Below are positions 6,917 to 13,071 of a stretch of DNA of 13,071 bases, piece by piece. The first letter of the stretch is position 1, and every line of letters begins with the position of its first letter. The DNA is taken from NCBI GenBank assembly GCA_964594625.1, contig CAZQNC010000032.1, positions 1 to 13,071 of the forward strand, given 5' to 3'. The notes under the pieces were generated by a model. The model was not told where the DNA came from, searched no databases, and saw nothing but the letters and a program-made list of their open reading frames with translations. A program made the translations under genes and the position numbers. This DNA comes from CAZESS01 sp964594625 (lineage in GTDB: Archaea > Thermoplasmatota > E2 > UBA202 > DSCA01).

Positions 6917-8041
6917 TTATCTGATGATGTCGATGCCGTGTTCCTTCTTGGCTTTCATCTCCGCCTCGGATGACCTGCCCAGGATCTGCTTCGATTTCAC
7001 GCCGGTGACGACCAGCATGACCTTGATCTCCCGTTTCAGGTTCTCGTCGATGGAGGTTCCCCAGATGATGGATGCGTCGGGATTGATACGTGAATACAGC
7101 TCCTCGACGACGCCCTCCGCCTCCTTGATGGTCATGTCCTCGCCGCCGATGACGTTGACCAGCGCGCCGGTTGCCTCGCTCACGTCGACATCCAGCAGGG
7201 GAGACGACAGCGCCTCGGTCACCGCCGCCGTCGCACGGTCCTCGCCGTCCGACTCGCCGATGCCGATCATGGCGACGCCGCCGCGCTGCATGATGGTCTT
7301 CAGGTCTGCGAAGTCCAGGTTGATGAGACCGGGCTTGGTAATCATCTCGGTGATGCCCTTGATGCTCCGCATCAGTATCTCGTCCGCCATTTTGAAGGCG
7401 GCGTTGAGCGGCATCCGCGGCGCAACGTCGAGCAGCCGGTCGTTTGGAATGACGATGACGGTATCGCAGGTATCCCGCAGCCGGGAGAGCCCCATCTCGG
7501 CGTTTTCCCGCCGGATGCGCCCCTCGACGCTGAACGGCATGGTCACGATGGCGATGGTCAATGCGTCGTCCTCCATGGCGTTTTTCGCGACTACCGGGGC
7601 GGCACCGGTGCCCGTTCCGCCGCCGAGCCCGCAGGTCACGAAGACCATGTCCGAGCCCTCGAGTTTTTCGCGGACTTCGGCCTCGCTTTCCATCGCCGCC
7701 TCGCGGCCCTTCTGGGGCATCGAACCGGCGCCGAATCCCTTGGTAACCCGTCGCCCGATGAGGACCTTGTTTGGGACCTTGGCGTGCAGCAGATGCTGCG
7801 CGTCGGTGTTCATCGCTATCATCTCGGCACCGAACACCTTTGCCTCGACGCATCGCGCGATGGTGTTGGTTCCCGCACCGCCGCAGCCGACGACCTTGAT
7901 GTTGGTGGTAAGACCCGCGAGGACTTCCTCCAGCTCCTTGTTGCTCCTTTCAAGCTCCCGCATGTCGTCCTCGTCCATCCTGACCTCTGGAGATTCACCA
8001 CTATTAGCACGTGACATTGCTTCTTCGACTATCTTCTTCAT
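6917..8041 (-). CDS. ftsZ: Cell division GTPase FtsZ
   Basis: This 374-residue tubulin-family GTPase forms the cytokinetic ring. An N-terminal extension of about 46 charged residues precedes the core. The nucleotide-binding parts are GCGGAGTNT (52-60), NTDAQ (78-82), the tubulin signature GGGTGTG (140-146), and the T7 loop NLDFAD (241-246), which supplies the Asp needed for GTP hydrolysis in the adjoining subunit. All key residues look intact. The tail is short and ends in GIDIIR, which resembles the conserved C-terminal peptide that in other archaea docks membrane adaptors such as SepF; that role is inferred. ATG 8041 is preferred over the in-frame TTG at 8044 because AGGTGAT abuts the TTG. 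It is first in the operon ftsZ-secE-spt5-rpl11. Whether it is the FtsZ1 or FtsZ2 type would need a tree. Confidence 0.97.
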   Translation of the reverse strand: MKKIVEEAMSRANSGESPEVRMDEDDMRELERSNKELEEVLAGLTTNIKVVGCGGAGTNTIARCVEAKVFGAEMIAMNTDAQHLLHAKVPNKVLIGRRVTKGFGAGSMPQKGREAAMESEAEVREKLEGSDMVFVTCGLGGGTGTGAAPVVAKNAMEDDALTIAIVTMPFSVEGRIRRENAEMGLSRLRDTCDTVIVIPNDRLLDVAPRMPLNAAFKMADEILMRSIKGITEMITKPGLINLDFADLKTIMQRGGVAMIGIGESDGEDRATAAVTEALSSPLLDVDVSEATGALVNVIGGEDMTIKEAEGVVEELYSRINPDASIIWGTSIDENLKREIKVMLVVTGVKSKQILGRSSEAEMKAKKEHGIDIIR

Positions 8042-8044
8042 CAA

Positions 8045-8051
8045 ATCACCT
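8045..8051 (-). promoter_or_regulatory. Shine-Dalgarno of ftsZ
   Basis: AGGTGAT on the minus strand matches the archaeal anti-SD. It touches the TTG at 8044 and lies three bases before ATG 8041, so ATG is the likelier start. Confidence 0.7.
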
Positions 8052-8070
8052 ATTTAAAAGGTAAAACGAC

Positions 8071-8088
8071 AACATTTATTAAAATGTT
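8071..8088. repeat. 18-bp inverted repeat over the ftsZ promoter
   Basis: AACATTT (8071-8077) and AAATGTT (8082-8088) are exact inverted arms around a four-base spacer, and they cover the predicted TATA box. This could be a regulator-binding dyad, but AT-rich promoters give such symmetry by chance fairly often. Confidence 0.4.
8073..8086 (-). promoter_or_regulatory. Probable ftsZ operon promoter (TATA box)
   Basis: Read on the minus strand this is CATTTTAATAAATG, an AT-rich block in GC-rich DNA centred about 38 bases before the ATG at 8041. It predicts a start near 8055 and a short leader carrying the SD. A second AT-rich stretch (TTTTAAATA) lies nearer the gene but too close to act as a TATA box with the usual spacing. 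Confidence 0.6.
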
Positions 8089-8161
8089 TTGCTGTCGCAG
8101 TCCTCGTTTTCTCTGAAACGCCGCGCACAGCGTCGTAGCCCCGTAAATAAATGAAAAAACA

Positions 8162-8168
8162 TGTATAT
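8162..8168 (+). promoter_or_regulatory. Probable TATA box of the PH-domain gene and trmG10
   Basis: TGTATAT is centred about 23 bases before the GTG at 8188, so transcription would begin at or next to the start codon, giving a leaderless mRNA. No SD is visible. An alternative AT-rich box, GTAAATAAATG (8143-8152), would give a leader of about 15 bases. The perfect palindrome GGGCGCCC (8169-8176) lies between the box and the start. Confidence 0.5.
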
Positions 8169-8187
8169 GGGCGCCCGATAAAACCAT

Positions 8188-9024
8188 GTGACATTCAAGC
8201 CGCTGGACAACGAAACCGTCAACACCAGGCTGACACCGCACGTGCTCTCCTTTATCCATCTCCATCTGCTCTGGGCCGTCCCCGTCATATGGAGCATTTT
8301 CCTGCTGTGGCTGTACAACGCGCCCGTCTGGGACACCATCAACCTCGGGCTGGACGCGCCGCTCGCCACCATGGTGTGGGGAGCCGGCCTGGCGCTCATC
8401 GGCGTCGCCGCCTCCATCCTGCTGGTCAGATGGCGCATCTTTTTTGCCTCCGCCGCGGTCATCGCCGCCGGCCTGGTCATCGCCTGGCAGCTCGGCCTCT
8501 GGGAGAACACCGGCCTGTTTCTGCCCGTCTACACCATGCTCGTCTACCTCGTCGGGCTCCCCCTCGTCGAAATCTACCGGCATTCCCATACCTATATTCT
8601 CACCGACCTCCGCATCGTCCTGCAGGGCGGCATCCTCCGGTCACGGCAGCGGAGCATACGCTACGAAAAGATATCCGACGTCGACTCCTCCCAGGGCGTC
8701 CTCGGCAGGCTGTTCGGCTTCGGCACCATCATCCCCATCACTGCCTCCGGCTTCGGCATGGGCGACGATGCATCATTCGCCGGCGGCGGCGTGGCAGCCA
8801 GCCCCAGCAAAAAAGTCGGCTTTTTCGGTTTCGCCGGCGGCGAACGAGGCGTCAACACCCCCCGGACCCGGAGCTACTACGAGCTGCACGGCATCCATCC
8901 CTACCGGGACGTCCGGGCCAGGCTGGAAGAGCTCGTGCAGCAGAGCAGCGTCGCCCCCTACCAGCGGGAGCAGATATCCCTGCAGCGAGAAATCCTGGAT
9001 ACGCTCCGCCACAACCGAGAATGA
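8188..9024 (+). CDS. Membrane protein with bacterial-type PH domain (bPH2/YdbS-like)
   Basis: This 278-residue protein has four predicted membrane segments (about 22-43, 61-80, 83-103, 109-128), followed by a soluble domain matching the bPH2 pattern. The match includes Y-I-L-T-D-L-R-I at 136-143, a turn with QGGILR, the strand IRYEKISDVDS (157-167), and GRLFGFGTIIPIT (173-185). Family members are widespread and poorly characterised. Unusually, a Gly/Ala/Ser-rich segment of about 40 residues (187-227) interrupts the domain before the closing helix (about 238-253). GTG is the start because the upstream ATG at 8186 is followed directly by TGA. Its TGA stop overlaps the ATG of the methyltransferase gene as ATGA, so the two are almost certainly cotranscribed and translationally coupled. 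No function can be assigned beyond membrane location. Confidence 0.8.
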   Translation: MTFKPLDNETVNTRLTPHVLSFIHLHLLWAVPVIWSIFLLWLYNAPVWDTINLGLDAPLATMVWGAGLALIGVAASILLVRWRIFFASAAVIAAGLVIAWQLGLWENTGLFLPVYTMLVYLVGLPLVEIYRHSHTYILTDLRIVLQGGILRSRQRSIRYEKISDVDSSQGVLGRLFGFGTIIPITASGFGMGDDASFAGGGVAASPSKKVGFFGFAGGERGVNTPRTRSYYELHGIHPYRDVRARLEELVQQSSVAPYQREQISLQREILDTLRHNRE

Positions 9025-10010
9025 ACGTCCTTTTCGAGCTATCCGGGGAGCATGCCACGCTGCCGGCAGCCGAGGCACAGACCGTGCTGCAGGCCCACAA
9101 TATCCTCTTCAAGGCGCGCAAGCCCGGCCGGTACCTGATTGTCGAGACCGACACATCCCCGGCACTGCTCCGGCAGACAGCCCGCCGCCTCGCGCTCACC
9201 CACGCCGTCCACCAGGTGCACGCGTCTGGAACCGCCGACGACGTCACGGCAGCCCTCCCAGCGCTTTCCTTCCCCGGCGAAACGTTCGCCCTGCGCGGTC
9301 ACCGCGCTAACGGCAGCGCCAGCATCAGCCATCTCAAGCGGGTCATCGGCGAGGCCTTGCGCCATGCCACCGATATGACCGTCGACCTCGACACGCCCGA
9401 CGTTGAGCTGCATCTGCTCGTCGACGACCAGGTATACCTGTGCAGCCCCATCGCCCCTGTCGACCGGGGCAGCTATGAGCAGCGCAGACCCCACCATCGG
9501 CCGTTCTCGCATCCCATCTCGCTGCATCCCCGCGTCGCCCGGGCCCTGGTCAACCTCTCCGGTATCACGCCGGATGAGACGCTGCTCGACCCGTTCTGCG
9601 GCACCGGCGGCATCCTGATAGAGGCAGGCCTGGTCGGCGCCCGGGTTGTCGGCGTCGACGTCAAAGCCAGCATCATCAAAGGCTGCCGGGCAAACCTCGA
9701 GCATTACGGCATCACGGATTACACGCTGCACACCGCCGACGCCACCATCCTTGCGCTCGACGAAGTCGACGCCCTGGTCACCGACCTTCCCTACGGCCGG
9801 TCCACGGTCACCGGCACCGACAGGGACGGGCTGTACCGGCGGGCCTTCGAACGCTTCGCCGAATGGCTGCCCCCGGGCCGGCGCGCCGTCGTCGGCGTGC
9901 CGGAGAAGCGCCTTGCAGCGTCTGGAGAACGCTTCTTTGACCTTTGTGAGGTGCACCCCCTCTACGTGCATCGAAGCCTCACGCGCTATTTCTGTGTGTT
10001 TGAACGGTAA
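9021..10010 (+). CDS. trmG10: tRNA (guanine(10)-N2)-dimethyltransferase, THUMP family
   Basis: This 329-residue protein fits archaeal Trm-G10, which methylates N2 of G10 in tRNA using S-adenosylmethionine. The N-terminal part (about 1-145) corresponds to the ferredoxin-like and THUMP region that binds tRNA. A linker with RPFSHPISLHPRVARALVNL (160-179) is typical of the family. The Rossmann methyltransferase domain has motif I DPFCGTGG (190-197), the acidic SAM-ribose position GVDVK (211-215), and catalytic motif IV DLPYGRST (255-262), the archaeal G10 variant of N/D-PPY. The ATG at 9021 overlaps the preceding stop. The frame stays open upstream into the PH-domain gene, but that extension is the wrong frame of a real gene. 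The related Trm11 (TRMT11) family shares this layout, so exact substrate is inferred. Confidence 0.9.
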   Translation: MNVLFELSGEHATLPAAEAQTVLQAHNILFKARKPGRYLIVETDTSPALLRQTARRLALTHAVHQVHASGTADDVTAALPALSFPGETFALRGHRANGSASISHLKRVIGEALRHATDMTVDLDTPDVELHLLVDDQVYLCSPIAPVDRGSYEQRRPHHRPFSHPISLHPRVARALVNLSGITPDETLLDPFCGTGGILIEAGLVGARVVGVDVKASIIKGCRANLEHYGITDYTLHTADATILALDEVDALVTDLPYGRSTVTGTDRDGLYRRAFERFAEWLPPGRRAVVGVPEKRLAASGERFFDLCEVHPLYVHRSLTRYFCVFER

Positions 10011-10030
10011 ACGTCTTCCAGAGCAGATGG

Positions 10031-11128
10031 CTACATGATGACGAACACGTCCCTGATGTCCTGCGACCGTTTTTCGCCGCCGGAGGCCAGGGCTTTCACC
10101 GTATGGACGCCAAAGGATGCCTCCAGGCTCCAGGTATACGGCGCTTCCTCGTCGACGTGCACGAGCTCGCCGTCGAGATAAAATGACACCCGGTCAGCGT
10201 TTTCCGCCCGCACGGATACCGTCGTACCGCCCACGACCCGCGGGGCCGCCTCCTGCACCAGCGGCAGGCTCCTGAAGATGGTGGGAAACGCGTGCCCATA
10301 CAGATACGTATGATATATCTCCGGCTGCACTATCTCGACTTTCGGCACGTCCGGCTGGAAGACGCCATACACGCCGTCGATGTACATGACCCCGGTGTCC
10401 TCGCCGTACCAGTCCGCGAACATGTCCGCGTCGTAGGATATCTTCAGCCAGCCGTCGTCTCCCCACCCGGCACCCCAGCTGTTTTTGACGATCCAGCATC
10501 GCTCCTCGTCGTCGTAGCCCACCATGGCCATGACGTGCCCGCCGGCCAGCCGCCCCCACCGGTGCTCGTACACGCCCCCGGTATAGTAGTAGAAATCCTG
10601 CCAGAAAGAGACACATATGACCAGCGGACCGTGTTCCACCAGCGCCGTCTTTATCGCATCCTCCGTCAGGTCCACCCAGCCCCATTCCCGTATCTTCACC
10701 GTCCGGTTCTCCCACCCCGGCAGGCTCTCAAACGGGTAGTCAAACGGCCGATGCGGGTCGGGATAACACCCCTCGTCCGGGACGCCATGCGCGATGAGAT
10801 AGTTCGCGGCGTCCACCAGGTTCACGTATCCCGCCTCATAGGTGCCGCCGGCATAGAAATAGAGATGCGTCTCAGAGAGATCCGGCCCAAAACGCTCCTG
10901 CATCTGATACTGCATAAGGGTTTCCATGGCCGCCACCAGCGCGTAGGCCTCACAGGTGGGCGCAGGCGCCTGGTTTTTTATCGCCGTCGTATAATCCACG
11001 CCGTCTATGTCCCGCCAGCTAAACGAGGACGGCAGCGCTGCACCCGGGCCGCTGTTCTCCACCGCCGCCGTCATCGGGGGAACGGCCATCAACAGCGATA
11101 CGGCCACCGCCACAAGCACCCGTTTCAT
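10031..11128 (-). CDS. Secreted papain-like (C1A) cysteine peptidase with C-terminal Ig-like module
   Basis: This 365-residue protein starts with a signal peptide (about 1-21). The papain fold (about 33-256) opens with LPSSFSWRD, as in mature papains, and has almost no propeptide. The catalytic set is present: Gln53 (oxyanion hole, in KNQ), Cys59, His198 (GGHVMAMVGYD) and Asn216 (KNSWGAGWGDDGW). The residue after Cys is Glu, where classic papains have Trp (CWAF), and the preceding segment APAPT lacks the usual GQCGS glycines. The C-terminal module (about 262-365) matches the end of the cohesin protein at 3047, with LYG, VSVRAE, VSFYLDG, APYTW and FGVHTVKA. Its gene has its own TATA box, nearly leaderless, and converges on trmG10 with 20 bases between stops. 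It probably digests protein outside the cell; the absence of a long prodomain leaves its control unclear. Confidence 0.9.
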   Translation of the reverse strand: MKRVLVAVAVSLLMAVPPMTAAVENSGPGAALPSSFSWRDIDGVDYTTAIKNQAPAPTCEAYALVAAMETLMQYQMQERFGPDLSETHLYFYAGGTYEAGYVNLVDAANYLIAHGVPDEGCYPDPHRPFDYPFESLPGWENRTVKIREWGWVDLTEDAIKTALVEHGPLVICVSFWQDFYYYTGGVYEHRWGRLAGGHVMAMVGYDDEERCWIVKNSWGAGWGDDGWLKISYDADMFADWYGEDTGVMYIDGVYGVFQPDVPKVEIVQPEIYHTYLYGHAFPTIFRSLPLVQEAAPRVVGGTTVSVRAENADRVSFYLDGELVHVDEEAPYTWSLEASFGVHTVKALASGGEKRSQDIRDVFVIM

Positions 11129-11153
11129 GGTTACAAAGACATCGGGCTATCCG

Positions 11154-11160
11154 ATAAATA
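11154..11160 (-). promoter_or_regulatory. TATA box of the papain-like peptidase gene
   Basis: TATTTAT on the minus strand, centred 29 bases before the ATG at 11128, within the 51-base gap after the glycosylase stop. The predicted start site is within about three bases of the ATG, and no SD is seen, suggesting a nearly leaderless mRNA. Confidence 0.6.
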
Positions 11161-11179
11161 CCTACCGCTTCCCGTGCTC

Positions 11180-11755
11180 TTACCGCGACACGTAGGGGTT
11201 CCCCTCCACGTAGAAGCGCAGATCCCTGGGCAGGTCATGGGTGACGCCGATACGCCGCGAGGTCGCCACCTCCCCGTCGTTCACCGTGCCCGCCCGTTCT
11301 ATCCGGACCGGCGACGCGTCGTCGTAGACCGCCCGCCCGTTATCCGACCTGTCGATATCCAGCGCGACGGTCAGCTTCCCCGGCCCCGACGTCAGGTCCC
11401 GGAGCCGTTCCCGCCCGCGCCGCCGCTGCATCGTCTCGACCCCCGTCAGCGGTTCCACGGCCCGGATGAGCACCCCGGAGGGCGTGCCCTGCCCCTCGGT
11501 GATGACGTTGAACAGCCAGTAGCCGTGCACCATGTAGACGAATGAGGTGCCGGCGGCATCCCACATCCACCGGCTCCGCTGGCTCATCCCGTCCTGCGAG
11601 GCCCGCGACGCCGGGTCGGACAGCCCGTAGTAAGCCTCGGTTTCCACGATTTTTCCTTCCAGGCGCTGCCCTTTGCAGACCACCAGCTTTTGTCCCAGCA
11701 GCTCCCGGGCCACGGCCGCCGGGTCGCGGTCGTAGAACGACTGCGGAAGCGCCAT
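11180..11755 (-). CDS. Alkyladenine (3-methyladenine) DNA glycosylase, MPG/AAG family
   Basis: This 191-residue enzyme belongs to the AAG (Pur_DNA_glyco) family, which removes 3-methyladenine, hypoxanthine and related damaged purines to start base excision repair. The family motif GKIVETEAYYG (34-44) contains the catalytic Glu, here Glu38, corresponding to Glu125 of human AAG. It is followed by DPASRA, a GTSFVYMVHGYWLFNV strand pair (69-84) that matches the family's YVY-x-x-YG-x-x-x-x-NV segment, and GPGKL (124-128). Length is normal for the family. The start codon lies four bases after the stop of the C25 peptidase gene, with no SD, so it is probably read from that transcript. The pairing with a peptidase looks incidental. 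AAG proteins are more frequent in bacteria and eukaryotes than archaea, so transfer is possible. Confidence 0.92.
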   Translation of the reverse strand: MALPQSFYDRDPAAVARELLGQKLVVCKGQRLEGKIVETEAYYGLSDPASRASQDGMSQRSRWMWDAAGTSFVYMVHGYWLFNVITEGQGTPSGVLIRAVEPLTGVETMQRRRGRERLRDLTSGPGKLTVALDIDRSDNGRAVYDDASPVRIERAGTVNDGEVATSRRIGVTHDLPRDLRFYVEGNPYVSR

Positions 11756-11759
11756 GATG

Positions 11760-13071
11760 CTAATAGCCGCCGACCATCAGGCTGGGGTCGCCGAACAGGA
11801 CGAACTCTTCCACGGTCTTGTAGTCGAGGACCTCGCTCGTGGGGAACAATCCGTTCAGGTAGTCGACCTGCGCCCCGCCGTGTATCTCGCCGAGCATGCG
11901 ACGCCCGTCGACGCCGTACTGCTTGAACACGTGGACGTTCATATACCCGGAGAGCCGCTGCACGCAGTCAGGGATGCCGTCGCTGTTGCCGTCCCCGATG
12001 CTGAACCAGTCGTAGCCCGTGTAGGCCATCGTCGCAATCGAGCCGCCGTCGAACGTCCGGGTCAGCCACCACGCCCAGCTTTCCGGTGCCATCTCGCCAT
12101 AGTAGATGTAATCCAGCCACCGCTGCCCCTCGTAGACCTTGAGCAGGTTGAGCAGGCTGACGTTGAACTGCCCGTTGTGGCAGCCGCCGACCACGCAGAC
12201 AGGGTACATACCCTCGTTCGAAAGCTCGGTCATATCGCCCAGCGCCAGGCCGTCAATCCAGGTCTCCTCGTCATGCGGGGGATGCGTCGACCAGCCCATC
12301 GGGTTCCCGTGCCCGTCGAAAAACAGGAAGCCGCAGCCGTCGTCGATGGCGCCGATGACATCCTCCGGGCCGGACAGCGAACCGTCCGACGTCCAGCATC
12401 TCACGGGCGTAAAGCCCTCCATGTAGTCCAGCGCCACCCTGTTTTCCTCCTCGCCCTCGTAGTAGGGGTCGCCCTCGCGGGGTGCGGAGTCGCCGCCGAC
12501 GACCACCATGCGGTTGAACCAGTCGCTGCCCGCCGTCGTGGTCTCGTAGGCAATGATTTTTTCCACCATCTTGGTGACCTCGTAGCTGTTCCGGCAGGCC
12601 AGCCGGCCCACGTAGACGTCGGGGTACAGGTCGACGTCCTCCTTCGTCATCCGGGTGTACTCGGCGAACACGCCGTCGTCGTTGCTGTCCCAGTCGTCGA
12701 ACACCGGCTCGCCCTCCTCCATTTTGTAGATGTCCCCAAAGTAGAGGTCGCTGAGGAATTTCGTTTCCCCGCCGTCGTCGGCGTACGCGTAGCGCACCGG
12801 GCACCACCATTTCTCCTGTAGCAGGCCGCCGTTCCGGCCGCCCACCAGCATGACATATGTGATGCCCCAGTCCTCGAGGGCGTCCTTGATGAAATATTTG
12901 ACCTGCTCCGCTTCGTCGCGGCCCTCCGCCGCCGCATATATCTCTTTGAGGGTCGCCATTTTGGTGGCCAGGCCGTTGTCTTCCTTGTGCTGTACCAGGG
13001 GTTGCAGTGCGTCGGTGAACGCCTCCGGCGTCACAATCAACAGGTCGTAGCTGTCGGCGGTGAGCAACGGC
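11760..13071 (-). CDS. Gingipain-like (C25) cysteine peptidase, N-terminus outside window
   Basis: The reading frame is open to the right edge, so the signal peptide and any prodomain are missing; 436 residues are seen. The segment YDLLIVTPEAF followed by LQPLVQHK is the usual start of the C25 caspase-like fold. The presumed catalytic His is in FFDGHGNP (codon 12309-12311) and the catalytic Cys in VVGGCHNGQF (codon 12180-12182), the order and spacing of gingipains. Acidic loops DWDSNDDGVF and GDGNSDGIPD look like calcium sites. The protein ends in FGDPSLMVGGY, the family's natural end, with no dockerin or anchor after it. C25 peptidases are extracellular; here it would act with the papain-like enzyme encoded downstream. 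The TTG at 13065-13067 is not a start; the frame continues through it. Confidence 0.92.
   Translation of the reverse strand, partial: PLLTADSYDLLIVTPEAFTDALQPLVQHKEDNGLATKMATLKEIYAAAEGRDEAEQVKYFIKDALEDWGITYVMLVGGRNGGLLQEKWWCPVRYAYADDGGETKFLSDLYFGDIYKMEEGEPVFDDWDSNDDGVFAEYTRMTKEDVDLYPDVYVGRLACRNSYEVTKMVEKIIAYETTTAGSDWFNRMVVVGGDSAPREGDPYYEGEEENRVALDYMEGFTPVRCWTSDGSLSGPEDVIGAIDDGCGFLFFDGHGNPMGWSTHPPHDEETWIDGLALGDMTELSNEGMYPVCVVGGCHNGQFNVSLLNLLKVYEGQRWLDYIYYGEMAPESWAWWLTRTFDGGSIATMAYTGYDWFSIGDGNSDGIPDCVQRLSGYMNVHVFKQYGVDGRRMLGEIHGGAQVDYLNGLFPTSEVLDYKTVEEFVLFGDPSLMVGGY

Noticed and set aside
6909..8057. Long open frames on both strands over ftsZ, including a plus-strand frame of 377 codons and a second minus-strand frame of 314 codons
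   Set aside because: They shadow a clear full-length FtsZ; their translations are Arg- or Ser-rich with no domain, as expected opposite GC-rich coding DNA.
8050..8589. Minus-strand frame of 179 codons upstream of ftsZ
   Set aside because: It spans both predicted promoters and lies antisense to the PH-domain gene; no domain and no SD.
8151..9020. Upstream extension of the methyltransferase frame to an ATG at 8151, giving 619 codons
   Set aside because: It reads the PH-domain gene out of frame. The bPH2 motifs and membrane helices lie in the other frame, and the family-typical methyltransferase start is ATG 9021 in the ATGA overlap.
10292..12821. Plus-strand frames of 417 and 355 codons opposite the papain-like, glycosylase and C25 genes
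   Set aside because: The minus strand encodes intact catalytic motifs for three known families; the plus frames are His-, Val- and Arg-rich composition artefacts.
13065..13067. TTG as start codon of the C25 peptidase
   Set aside because: The frame is open to the window edge and the C25 N-terminal region should be longer, so the gene is simply truncated by the window.

Overview
The window is GC-rich (about 60% by eye) and almost fully coding, with no rRNA, tRNA, CRISPR array or insertion sequence recognised. It is archaeal. It has the cluster ftsZ - secE (Sec61 gamma) - spt5/nusG - rpl11 (uL11), a THUMP-type archaeal tRNA G10 methyltransferase, archaeal TATA boxes with SD elements matching AGGTGAT, and an oligo-T terminator. 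The clade cannot be fixed from sequence alone. A euryarchaeal or Thermoplasmatota-type sediment archaeon with an extracellular protein-degrading lifestyle is my best inference, because gingipain-like C25 and papain-like C1 peptidases sit beside a cohesin/dockerin system.

Layout. (1) 1-5677, plus strand, is a surface-protein block. It holds the end of a dockerin-bearing protein, then an 896-residue protein with two cohesin domains, Ig-like and PKD domains and a C-terminal membrane anchor, then a separately promoted 876-residue protein with one cohesin and a long run of Ig-like domains but no anchor. (2) 5674-8041, minus strand, is the housekeeping operon ftsZ - secE - spt5 - rpl11, with gaps of 1 to 13 bases. 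Its last stop codon overlaps the stop of the convergent cohesin gene within a CTAG palindrome. (3) 8188-10010, plus strand, has a membrane protein with a bacterial-type PH domain, overlapping by ATGA the tRNA G10 methyltransferase gene. (4) 10031-13071, minus strand, has a C25 (gingipain-like) peptidase running off the right edge, then an alkyladenine DNA glycosylase four bases behind it, then a secreted papain-like peptidase with its own promoter.

How the parts may work together. The left block looks like a small archaeal cohesin-dockerin assembly: a membrane-anchored scaffold with two docking sites, a second secreted scaffold with one, and at least one dockerin-tagged client. The papain-like peptidase on the right ends in the same type of module that ends the second cohesin protein. 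This ties the two surface blocks together even though the housekeeping operon lies between them. The cohesin fold, the dockerin calcium loops and the peptidase catalytic residues are visible in the sequence; the physical assembly is inference.
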